Of a stretch of 14,158 nt of DNA, positions 7,167 to 13,956 are shown in pieces; the stretch's first letter is position 1; each line of letters opens with the position of its first letter. The stretch is taken from contig CATZIM010000023.1 of the NCBI GenBank assembly GCA_958420075.1, positions 1-14,158 on the forward strand. Reading direction: 5' to 3'. The position numbers and the translations under genes were made by a program. Under the pieces are notes generated by a model, which saw only the letters and a program-made list of their open reading frames with translations, did no database searches and was not told the DNA's origin. The DNA comes from an uncultured Clostridia bacterium. GTDB lineage: Bacteria > Bacillota > Clostridia > Lachnospirales > Anaerotignaceae.

Positions 7167-7229
7167 GAGACCGTTTCAAGTTTTGTGTAAACCAGAAAAA
7201 CTGACATAAGATATATTATTAGTTACTCT

Positions 7230-7259
7230 GGGCAGAGCCGAATCTTTGAGGCTCTGCCC
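7230..7259. repeat. Perfect hairpin inside the left end of IS 2
   Basis: GGGCAGAGCC (7230-7239) and GGCTCTGCCC (7250-7259) pair perfectly around a 10-base loop, followed on the plus strand by TTTCCT. It may block transcription entering the IS from the left. A degenerate counterpart lies at the same place in IS 1 (GGATAGA 5707-5713 with TCTACCC 5730-5736). Confidence 0.6.
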
Positions 7260-7335
7260 TTTCCTGTATTATAATGCAGTTCCTGGACATGTCAAGCAGA
7301 GCTGGCTAAGCCAGCCCTCTCAGACAGGAAGCTGC

Positions 7336-8583
7336 TTATAATCCGGATAGTCTTTCTTCAAAGAAAATCTCCAGCTGCGAATGGATCTGCCCCCAATCCT
7401 GTCGGTGACCTGTCCATTTTTTCGTGATATCCATCATGGTCAGATACAGCATTTTCAGGAGACTCTCATCGGAAGGAAACACTGTCTTGGCTTTTGTGAC
7501 CTTCCGGAGCTGGCGGTTAAATCCCTCGATGGCATTGGTAGTATAGATTAAACGGCGGACTGCTTCTGGATACTTGAAATAGGTCGAAAGATTGGTCCAG
7601 TTATCTTTCCAAGATTTCGCTATTTTGGGGTATTTTCCGCTCCATTTGTCATCAAAGCTGTCCAGTTCTGCTAATGCGATTTCTTCCGTTGGAGCCGCAT
7701 ATACACGTTTTAGATCGGCCATCAGCGGCTTGAGCTCCTTGTAGGAAACAAACTTCGTTGTATTACGGATCTGATGGATGATGCACTGCTGAATCTCTGT
7801 CTGGGGAAAGACAGCCTCGATTGCCTGGGGAAATCCTGTCAGCCCATCTACACATGCGATCAGGATATCTTCCACGCCACGATTTTTCAGACCATTCAGG
7901 ATGGAGAGCCAAAATTTTGCACTTTCGTTTTGCCCGACATACATACCGAGCACGTCTTTATATCCCTCCATATCAATCCCGATGGCAATATAAACCGCAC
8001 GTTTTACAATCCGTCCTTCGTTACGTACATGATAGTGGATCGCATCCATAAAAACAACTGCATAGATCTCTTCTAAAGGTCTTTCCTGCCATTCTTTCAC
8101 AATGGGAAGGATCTTGTCTGTGATCCTGCTGATGGTACTGTCAGAAATTTCGATATCGTATAGTTCCCGCATATGACTTTCGATATCATTCGTAGTCATT
8201 CCTTTGGCATACATGGAAATGATTTTTTCTTCCATATCCTGGGTGACCGTATTCTGGTATTTCTTTACAATCTGTGGTTCAAACTCACCCTTCCGATCAC
8301 GGGGGATATCGATTTCCATATCGCCATAACTGGTATGCATTATCTTTTGAGAATGTCCATTTCTGGAATTATCCGTTTCCTTGTTACGATAGTCATACTT
8401 AGAATAACCTAATTCCTCGTCCATCTCCTGATCCAGGGCACTTTCCAGAATGATGGACATCATATCCCTCATGATGGAATTTACATCTGTTCCGTCTTTT
8501 ACCTTAACATTGTTTTCTTTCATGTAGTTGCTCATTATTTTCCGAAGAGCTGCTTTTTGTGGGGTATCCTTTTTTCTTGCCAT
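7336..8583 (-). CDS. IS256-family (Mutator-type) DDE transposase
   Basis: I take ATG at 8581-8583 as the start (415 residues) because GGAGG lies 8 bases upstream. An in-frame TTG at 8596-8598 overlaps that ribosome binding site and is unlikely. The catalytic residues are D180 (VVFMDAIHY), D246 (CVDGLTG) and E353 (TTNAIEGFN), with C-x2-H in QQCIIHQ. Length and motifs suggest an active enzyme. It faces the first transposase convergently, across its own 170-bp 3' end. Sequence similarity to the first transposase is moderate, so the two are relatives of the same family rather than copies. Confidence 0.95.
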   Translation of the reverse strand: MARKKDTPQKAALRKIMSNYMKENNVKVKDGTDVNSIMRDMMSIILESALDQEMDEELGYSKYDYRNKETDNSRNGHSQKIMHTSYGDMEIDIPRDRKGEFEPQIVKKYQNTVTQDMEEKIISMYAKGMTTNDIESHMRELYDIEISDSTISRITDKILPIVKEWQERPLEEIYAVVFMDAIHYHVRNEGRIVKRAVYIAIGIDMEGYKDVLGMYVGQNESAKFWLSILNGLKNRGVEDILIACVDGLTGFPQAIEAVFPQTEIQQCIIHQIRNTTKFVSYKELKPLMADLKRVYAAPTEEIALAELDSFDDKWSGKYPKIAKSWKDNWTNLSTYFKYPEAVRRLIYTTNAIEGFNRQLRKVTKAKTVFPSDESLLKMLYLTMMDITKKWTGHRQDWGQIHSQLEIFFEERLSGL

Positions 8584-8655
8584 AAAATAAACCTCCAAAC
8601 TGGTAAGTCTATCTTACATCAGTTTGAAGGTTTACACAAACTTTGGGATACTCCT

Positions 8656-8671
8656 GAGTGCTTCATTTCAA
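8656..8671. repeat. 16-bp direct repeat bordering the second IS (right copy)
   Basis: Exact second copy of GAGTGCTTCATTTCAA (7151-7166), directly adjoining the right end of IS 2. Confidence 0.7.
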
Positions 8672-8725
8672 AGCATTCCACCCAGTCTTATCATAGAAGA
8701 ATCTTATTTACAGACTTTTCTTCAT
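8672..8725. repeat. Unclassified repeat, copy 1 (right part; left part at 7131-7166)
   Basis: Positions 8674-8725 match 9063-9114 at 46 of 52 bases without gaps (CATTCCACC...CTTATCATAGAAGAATC...CAT). The left part of the same repeat is at 7131-7166, separated by IS 2. The rejoined copy is about 90 bp against 87 bp for copy 2. I do not recognise the parent element. Confidence 0.7.
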
Positions 8726-8730
8726 ACCCT

Positions 8731-8918
8731 CCCATTGAGCGCCTCAATCGTGAGATCAAACGCCGAACAAAAGCAATTGGTGCTTTCCCCGATGGGCAGA
8801 GTGCTCTGATGCTCGTATGTGCCAGATTGCGCCATGTAGCAGCAACGAACTAGAGAGCCAGACATTACACCTTTTCAAAGCAGAGGATGATCTGCTGTCT
8901 GATATCATAGCCGGTTGA
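8731..8918 (+). pseudogene. C-terminal fragment of a third IS256-family transposase, decayed
   Basis: Frame 8731-8853 reads PIERLNREIKRRTKAIGAFPDG then QSALMLVCARLRHVAATN before TAG. ERLNREIKRRT with the following PDG...ALMLVCARLRHVA is the typical region around and after the catalytic Glu of a different IS256 subgroup from the two intact elements. The TAG (8851-8853) falls where relatives usually have Trp. Another frame just after it reads QTLHLFKAEDDLLSDIIAG to a TGA at 8916-8918, a plausible original tail, which implies a further frameshift. All of the N-terminal four-fifths is missing, and the fragment starts directly after repeat copy 1. The open frame to the left of 8731 is not transposase sequence. 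Confidence 0.75.
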
Positions 8919-9202
8919 CTGCCGGCTACCAAATGGCTAGATTTATTTTTGCGAAAGAACCTTTACACTATCTTTTTACCAAAGGACCTTGGATGCCCTG
9001 CTATTATTAGCATACATTCTTTAGTTTGTATATATAAAAAAAGTGGGGTACCTGTTTTTCGTCATTCCACCAAATCTTATCATAGAAGAATCCTATTTAC
9101 AAACTATTTTTCATTCTCTGAACATCTTTGTCGCAAGTCAACTCCGCTCATACCATAGTCTACAAACCCATTTAACTTAACTTTTGACTCTATCTTTTTA
9201 TC
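8919..9202. other. Intergenic region with IS debris and repeat copy 2
   Basis: No gene seen. The part up to about 9000 (with CCTTTACACTATC and similar) looks like the downstream end of the decayed IS256 fragment, but I cannot define an inverted repeat. Repeat copy 2 follows at 9028-9114. No clear terminator is visible for the minus-strand gene ending at 9203. Confidence 0.5.
9028..9114. repeat. Unclassified repeat, copy 2
   Basis: This uninterrupted 87-bp copy begins GTATATATAAAA, continues through a GTGGGG...TCATTCCAC imperfect dyad and ends CTATTTTTCAT. It aligns with the interrupted copy (7131-7166 joined to 8672-8725) with a few single-base gaps on the left and 46/52 identity on the right. 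The two copies bracket the decayed transposase fragment. Confidence 0.7.
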
Positions 9203-10471
9203 TTATTCTTCCGAAATAATTTCATTTAAAATTCCTAACACATCTTCATTTTTTTGCATATCCCAGACACTGTGTAATTCATTGACCAGTTTTTGTGTTT
9301 CTCTATTCGTTAGTATTTTGGGATCTATAATATAAATTAATAACAATTCAACTAATTTAGAATTTCCCATTATCATTTTTTTTTGAATATTGTCCCATAA
9401 AATTCTTCTCCACAATTTATGTTGTAACCACATCAACCGCTCAGGAAATAAATTAAGTATTTTTTCGTAGTACATATCAGTATTTTCTCGAACTCGCACT
9501 ATAACCTTCGCAAACTGAACCAAAGAAATTGGTCTGAAAAAAATGTGACCTCCTTCTTTATCCCTAAATCTTCCTACGGTACCATCTATATAATCATTAA
9601 TTTCCTCGCACCGCAACATAATTGACTTCCAAAACTCATAACATTCTTTTGTAAAATCATTAACAACTTTTTCTGAAGGTCTATGTCTTAAATATTCATT
9701 TATTTTTTTTCTACCTTTAATTTGTTTCCCATCTAAACCAATTACATCAATGTCCTTCACGAACATCCATAATAATTCTTTGTTACATTCATAATAAGCA
9801 ATAATTGTAGTTAGTGCAGTACTATTTGTCTCAGGAATCGCTTTATTTTTTGAATCTAAAATACGATCTTTCAAAAACAAATCTGTGTCATCAATTAAAT
9901 TTCTAGATGCTATTGCTACTACATCATCTTCATCTAGCGCAATAATATCTCTTAAAGATACAGGTTTAGCATATCTATTTAGCGTACTAAACATTCTCCT
10001 TGTTCTTTGCATCCCAACTTCATCCTTTGAATGTCCAATAAAAATTACTGGTACTCTCTCTTTTCCTAAAATTGGTTTATGTTCCAATGCCTTCTTTATG
10101 CCTGCAACTCTATGTTGCCCATCTACTGGGAAAATCTTTTCTTTTCCAGATAAAGTTAATATTCCTAAAGGAGAATCACCATCTTCAAATTCACTAATAC
10201 GAATTTCATTCCACTCTGGTTCACCATCATATACCGCAAGAATTAGAGAATTAAAAAATCTCTCTTTCTGTGTTTCTAAGTAGTTAGCTATATTTTTATA
10301 ATTGTCAGTTACACTTCTTTGTATCATTTCTGATAAAAACTTGGACTTATGTAATTCATCATTAATTGGACTTATATAATCTAAAATATCTTGAAAACTT
10401 AATGAGCTTACATAATATATCCATATACCCATTTGAGATCTAATTGCTGGTACTCTAATCATATTCCCCAT
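9203..10471 (-). CDS. DGQHR-domain protein, DndB-like
   Basis: The 422-residue protein carries the defining D117-G-Q-H-R121 motif, in the context KIFPVDGQHRVAGIKKAL, followed by a FSTLNRYAKPVSLRD segment (about 161-174). Both are characteristic of the DGQHR/DndB family. Known DndB proteins act as DNA-binding regulators of phosphorothioate (Dnd) DNA-modification operons. The C-terminal half is helical and unrecognised. The gene follows the GIY-YIG gene after 12 bases, with the ribosome binding site GGAG right after that stop codon, so the two are probably translated from one message. No dndA, C, D or E is present in the window, so a role in sulfur modification is not supported. A regulator or DNA-sensing part of a defence system is more likely, by inference. 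Confidence 0.8.
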   Translation of the reverse strand: MGNMIRVPAIRSQMGIWIYYVSSLSFQDILDYISPINDELHKSKFLSEMIQRSVTDNYKNIANYLETQKERFFNSLILAVYDGEPEWNEIRISEFEDGDSPLGILTLSGKEKIFPVDGQHRVAGIKKALEHKPILGKERVPVIFIGHSKDEVGMQRTRRMFSTLNRYAKPVSLRDIIALDEDDVVAIASRNLIDDTDLFLKDRILDSKNKAIPETNSTALTTIIAYYECNKELLWMFVKDIDVIGLDGKQIKGRKKINEYLRHRPSEKVVNDFTKECYEFWKSIMLRCEEINDYIDGTVGRFRDKEGGHIFFRPISLVQFAKVIVRVRENTDMYYEKILNLFPERLMWLQHKLWRRILWDNIQKKMIMGNSKLVELLLIYIIDPKILTNRETQKLVNELHSVWDMQKNEDVLGILNEIISEE

Positions 10472-10483
10472 ATTATTTTCTCC

Positions 10484-10999
10484 TTAATTAAAAGCCTTCT
10501 GACTTGGCAATACTCTTATATACTCATCCGGATATTGAGTATTACACGGAGCCTTAATAACTCTATTTAACTCTCTTTCCACTTTTTCAATTAATAAGTC
10601 ATCTTTTATTGGCAAATAGTAAAAATATAATGCTTTTCCCCATAGTTCTCTCATCATTGCTACTTTAGGTCTTGTATCCCTCATATAGGATTTACACCTT
10701 TTTCTTAAACTAAATCCTTTCCCTCTTCTTGCTCTCCCAATATACATAATATACAAATGCAGTCCAGGTATTAAATCGGGTCGGAGAACAAAAATATAAA
10801 TACCTCCCACATCATCAGGTACTGTCGCAACTGCCTCATTCAATGCATTCCCTTCATCATTTAAAAACTTTATATTTTCCCATTCTCCTGAAACAATGTC
10901 TTTAACCTCTTCATCCATACTTTCCCATTGATCAATATTTAACTCAAATGACAGGGTAAGTACCTTATTTCGACAAAATATATCGACAATATCCGACAT
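10484..10999 (-). CDS. GIY-YIG endonuclease-like protein
   Basis: I place the start at ATG 10997-10999 (171 residues) because AGGAGGAAGAGG lies directly upstream. The longer frame from a TTG at 11026 would read through that ribosome binding site. The nuclease core is visible as G66-I-Y68 (VGGIYIF), Y86-I-G88 (LYIMYIGRA), conserved basic residues R99/R101 on the following helix (FSLRKRCKSY) and a late Glu (E141 or E143) before the APCN turn (150-153), which is the usual E...P..N ending. The first 60 residues form an unrecognised N-terminal part. GIY-YIG enzymes cut DNA using one metal ion; no homing or UvrC features are seen. It is paired with the DndB-like gene, so it is probably the effector of that pair. 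Catalytic residues appear complete. Confidence 0.8.
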   Translation of the reverse strand: MSDIVDIFCRNKVLTLSFELNIDQWESMDEEVKDIVSGEWENIKFLNDEGNALNEAVATVPDDVGGIYIFVLRPDLIPGLHLYIMYIGRARRGKGFSLRKRCKSYMRDTRPKVAMMRELWGKALYFYYLPIKDDLLIEKVERELNRVIKAPCNTQYPDEYIRVLPSQKAFN

Positions 11000-11044
11000 A
11001 TTACCTCTTCCTCCTAACAAAGCCAATTTTTATAATAGCAGCTG

Positions 11045-11090
11045 CTCATTATTTATTGTTCTATATGTCATACCTATCAAAGATAGCTAT
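11045..11090 (-). promoter_or_regulatory. Promoter with overlapping operator-like dyad for the GIY-YIG/DndB-like pair
   Basis: On the minus strand TTGATA (11080-11075) and AATAAA (11057-11052) are spaced by 17 bases (5/6 and 4/6 matches to the consensus). The -35 box lies within a symmetrical sequence at 11070-11090 whose core is CTATC-AAA-GATAG with matching ATA/TAT ends, as expected for a repressor site. It sits in the only sizeable gap (11000-11219) of the minus-strand gene set. No clear terminator was found in that gap. Confidence 0.4.
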
Positions 11091-11219
11091 GTTTTTTGTT
11101 CCAAACCTTGTTTATCAACCGTGATCTAATACTTTTGCTCTCAAAATTACTATATCAAAATAATATCAAACAAAATACACCTCTTATCTATCTCTAAACA
11201 TTGAAAAACCTTAGAACAC

Positions 11220-12134
11220 TCATAATTTAATATTTAAACTTGCTAATCTAACTCTTTGTGAATAATTTGGTCTATCGATTATTATCTCTTCCATCTTAAG
11301 CGCTGCACTCCATAAAAGAAGATTTGTAAGCATATTCTTTATATCCCTTCTATATGGTTTTGGGTCCGAAACCAATGTACTATGTAATTTTTCTGACAGC
11401 GCTCCGAAAAACATGCAACCATTATTTTCCTTTAATGTTGTTAAAAGCCATAAATATGCATTACTCCAACGAAATGCTTCCTTCAATTGCTCGATATCTC
11501 CAAAATACGTCTCATCTAAAAAGGAAATATATTCTCCTTCACGGATTAAGAAATTTTCTGGCAATTCATATGAAAATAATGCATCTATATGCGGATGAAA
11601 CAGCTTTGTTATTGAATAATCCCAGCAAGGATTTCTAGCTCCATTAAGCTCATCGAACCTAACTATTTGTTTTTTCATATTTTCTAAAAGTTTATAATCA
11701 ATATGAATAGCATCATTAAACAGTTGACCAATTTTTTCTACATCCTTTGCCTCTATATCCACTAGCGTTGCCATTTCTATGTTGCCATTTTTTCCAATAC
11801 TTAGCCCTGACTTTGTTGCATTTGCGCTACCAACAAGTCCTCTCTTATTATCAACAATATACGTCTTAGCATGCAAATCAAAACGAACGTACACACTCCA
11901 CCCATTCTTTAAACCACTTTCAAGGACAGAAAAGTCTGTGCTGCCTTTTAATATATCATCCATTCTAAATCTAACAAGAAGTTTTTTTTCATAAACTTCC
12001 TTCCCAATACATGAATTCAAATATAAAAAAGATGATTCTTTACAATATGCAGTAATAATTTGAACTGATGTAGACGCATTTTTTAATTCTTTTTTTATAC
12101 AAGCAAGTATTTCGTTAGAGAATAAAATCGACAT
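11220..12134 (-). CDS. Phospholipase D-like (HKD) nuclease
   Basis: The 304-residue protein has one PLD active-site motif, H88-A-K90-(x4)-D95, followed by G102-S-A-N105 (DLHAKTYIVDNKRGLVGSANAT) and a later conserved Glu (E120, NIEM). That is the single-motif arrangement of bacterial PLD nucleases of the BfiI/Nuc type, which work as dimers. No signal peptide or membrane segment is present, so it acts in the cytoplasm, most likely on DNA. The C-terminal 150 residues are helical and unrecognised. Its start is 9 bases after the stop of the GHKL ATPase gene, with AGGGTGAT as ribosome binding site, so the two are cotranscribed. PLD nucleases paired with SF2 helicases occur in DISARM, but the DISARM DUF1998 partner and methyltransferase are not seen here. 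Confidence 0.85.
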   Translation of the reverse strand: MSILFSNEILACIKKELKNASTSVQIITAYCKESSFLYLNSCIGKEVYEKKLLVRFRMDDILKGSTDFSVLESGLKNGWSVYVRFDLHAKTYIVDNKRGLVGSANATKSGLSIGKNGNIEMATLVDIEAKDVEKIGQLFNDAIHIDYKLLENMKKQIVRFDELNGARNPCWDYSITKLFHPHIDALFSYELPENFLIREGEYISFLDETYFGDIEQLKEAFRWSNAYLWLLTTLKENNGCMFFGALSEKLHSTLVSDPKPYRRDIKNMLTNLLLWSAALKMEEIIIDRPNYSQRVRLASLNIKL

Positions 12135-12143
12135 ATAATCACC

Positions 12144-13943
12144 CTATTTCTTTGCGAAGCTTTGTTGCTCATTAATATATCTACGCAACTTCTCATTCCA
12201 TATAGCTATTAGATTATCATTCTGTTCTTCTTGAGACATTTTTGTTTCATCAACAGCTTTAACTAATGATGCAACAAACAACTCAAATGCTGTTTTGGTA
12301 TCTATAGATTCAAAGATTTCGCATAATGTTGTTTTATAAAAAAGATGATCCATATTAAAAGTTACCAGGCAACTCCCTAACTCAAAAGAATAATCAAATA
12401 AACCTGCTGTTTTTCCTAGGTTTTTATGAACAACGTTCACTTTGTTATTCATATAACTGTTTACATCTTCTTCTGTAGGATTTTCAATTCCTTGTTCTTT
12501 AAGTTCCTCTTTTGTCTTTTCCACCAATGTTTCATGTGGAGTATTTTCTCTAACCTCATCTGTTGCACTTTCCGACGTGCCCTCCTGGTTTTCTTCTGCT
12601 AAATTTATAATCTGAGTTGTTGGTGGAGTGATATCCTTTACCGTTCTCGCATTTTCTCTCGTCTTTTTATTAGCAGCATACATAGCAGAAATTGTATCAT
12701 GAACAATATTGTATAATTGTGCCCAAACAGGCTTTATTTCCTCATCTATATAATCATTTTGCTCGACACGTCGAAGTTCGACATGCTGTTTATTATTTGC
12801 TACTCCAAATGCCTCATCTAATTCTGGATTAAATCTAATTTCACACCCCCACCATCTATGCTCTGGTTGGTTAACATTTTCATAAAAATCAAATTGACCA
12901 AAATCAATTTCACGATTTGCTCTCACAATTGAAATACCTTCAAGTTCTTTTACATGCTTCCCTAACTGAGTTTGACCAGGATTTCCAGAAATTGCAGTTT
13001 TATCATAGAAAATATTTTTCACAATAGAAAACTTGATTTCCACCTTCGATTCTTTTGTTTCTCCTGTTTCTGGATCTAAATATTTAATAGAATATGGTAT
13101 AATTCCATCCGGATACTTAGAATTTGTATAAGCTTCAAAAACTGGAACAGTACAGTTAATGTTGGTTCTAGGAGAAATAACACCTGGATTATCAGGATTT
13201 CCCAAAACATAATTATTGGGCATAAGCATTAAAGGATCATTAGGCATAATCTCATGCGTATAATCCTGATTTTCATTATGAATCAATCGTATACTACTTC
13301 TCCCCTCACTTATAAAGTATCTAAACTTCTGTCCTAATGCGAAGTCAAGCTTCTTAAACAAAAAATTTACTGTTTTAGGTATTACTCTATCACATTTTTT
13401 CCATATTACAAATGTTCCATGCTGAGTAAAATCATACGTCTTATCACCTGCATCGGAAATCACTTTATAGGTCAAATATTTTTGATATTTTTCAGGGATT
13501 TCTGAAGAAATAGGATCCTCGATTTCTGTCTGTTCTTCATTCTTAATTTTATCAATATCCAAAAATACTTTTTTACAATTATCATATCCTCCTTGCCAAG
13601 AATAAACATCAACAGCGGGACAAGCATAAAGAGATGCTTGTGGCAGCCCTACTCCAAATCGACCTAGTCCTTTTCGATCAGTTCTTGTTGAATAGCCAAT
13701 TCCAAGACATCCTTCTATCTCCTCATTAGTCATCCCACTCCCATCATCTAAAAATACTATTTCTGATATATTATTTCTCCCAGTTCTAGGATTATATTCC
13801 TCTGACACTATTACCAAAATATTCTGAGCACCAGCTTGGACTGAATTATCTATAATTTCAGCCATAGCACATTCAATATTTTTATAACCAGTATTACGAA
13901 GGGCATCTCCCATCGTTTTAATTACAAATATATCTTTTGCCAT
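12144..13943 (-). CDS. GHKL ATPase (MutL/MORC/Hsp90-like)
   Basis: This 599-residue protein has an N-terminal GHKL ATP-binding fold. The N-box is E29-IID32-N33 (AEIIDNSVQAGA), G1 is D66-D-G-S-G-M71, and G2 is G92-L-G-R-F-G-V-G-L100. A GTFVIW strand (about 176-181) then marks the start of the transducer part. Residues about 425-490 form a charged, Glu/Thr-rich linker, and the last 110 residues make a separate helical C-terminal domain. In this family ATP binding closes a dimer around a partner or DNA. Prokaryotic MutL/MORC-like GHKL proteins of this kind occur in restriction-like neighbourhoods with helicases and nucleases. It lies 13 bases after the helicase and 9 before the PLD gene, with GGGAGAG as ribosome binding site. 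A histidine kinase is unlikely because no H-box domain is present. Confidence 0.85.
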   Translation of the reverse strand: MAKDIFVIKTMGDALRNTGYKNIECAMAEIIDNSVQAGAQNILVIVSEEYNPRTGRNNISEIVFLDDGSGMTNEEIEGCLGIGYSTRTDRKGLGRFGVGLPQASLYACPAVDVYSWQGGYDNCKKVFLDIDKIKNEEQTEIEDPISSEIPEKYQKYLTYKVISDAGDKTYDFTQHGTFVIWKKCDRVIPKTVNFLFKKLDFALGQKFRYFISEGRSSIRLIHNENQDYTHEIMPNDPLMLMPNNYVLGNPDNPGVISPRTNINCTVPVFEAYTNSKYPDGIIPYSIKYLDPETGETKESKVEIKFSIVKNIFYDKTAISGNPGQTQLGKHVKELEGISIVRANREIDFGQFDFYENVNQPEHRWWGCEIRFNPELDEAFGVANNKQHVELRRVEQNDYIDEEIKPVWAQLYNIVHDTISAMYAANKKTRENARTVKDITPPTTQIINLAEENQEGTSESATDEVRENTPHETLVEKTKEELKEQGIENPTEEDVNSYMNNKVNVVHKNLGKTAGLFDYSFELGSCLVTFNMDHLFYKTTLCEIFESIDTKTAFELFVASLVKAVDETKMSQEEQNDNLIAIWNEKLRRYINEQQSFAKK

Positions 13944-13956
13944 AATATCTCTCCCG

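Larger units (their letters stand above)
7167..8655 (-). mobile_element. IS256-family insertion sequence 2, apparently complete
   Basis: The 1489-bp element carries one transposase on the minus strand. Reading inward, both ends converge on TTTGTGTAAACC: at the left (7182-7193) preceded by GAGACCGTTTCAAG-type sequence, and at the right (8629-8640, minus strand) preceded by AGGAGTATCCCAAAG. The inner parts (AAACTGA..TAAGATA) match as well. The 27-base ends have equal length when the boundaries are set at 7167 and 8655, next to 16-bp direct repeats. The long non-coding end lies downstream of the transposase (about 170 bp) and the short one upstream (about 70 bp), the reverse of the first IS. Confidence 0.75.

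Noticed and set aside
7296..7320. Terminator for the second transposase (GCTGGC-TAA-GCCAGC)
   Set aside because: The 6-bp stem with a 3-base loop lacks a T-run on the minus strand, so it is not listed as a terminator.
5628..8671. Composite transposon formed by the two IS256-like elements
   Set aside because: The two elements are adjacent with only about 25 bases between them and different sequences, so they do not enclose cargo.
8557..8730. Upstream part of the plus-strand open frame leading into the transposase fragment
   Set aside because: It crosses the IS 2 end and repeat copy 1, so it is a chance fusion. Only sequence from about 8731 resembles a transposase.
9203..10471. ParB-type partition protein
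   Set aside because: The DGQHR motif and FSTLNRYAKPVS segment fit the DndB family better, and there is no ParB helix-turn-helix or ParA neighbour.
11000..11026. N-terminal extension of the GIY-YIG gene from a TTG start
   Set aside because: The extension translates the ribosome binding site AGGAGGAAGAGG itself. ATG at 10999 is the natural start.
12144..13943. Two-component histidine kinase
   Set aside because: The GHKL motifs are present, but there is no H-box, HAMP or transmembrane segment, and the G2 box and following strand are of the MutL/MORC/Hsp90 type.
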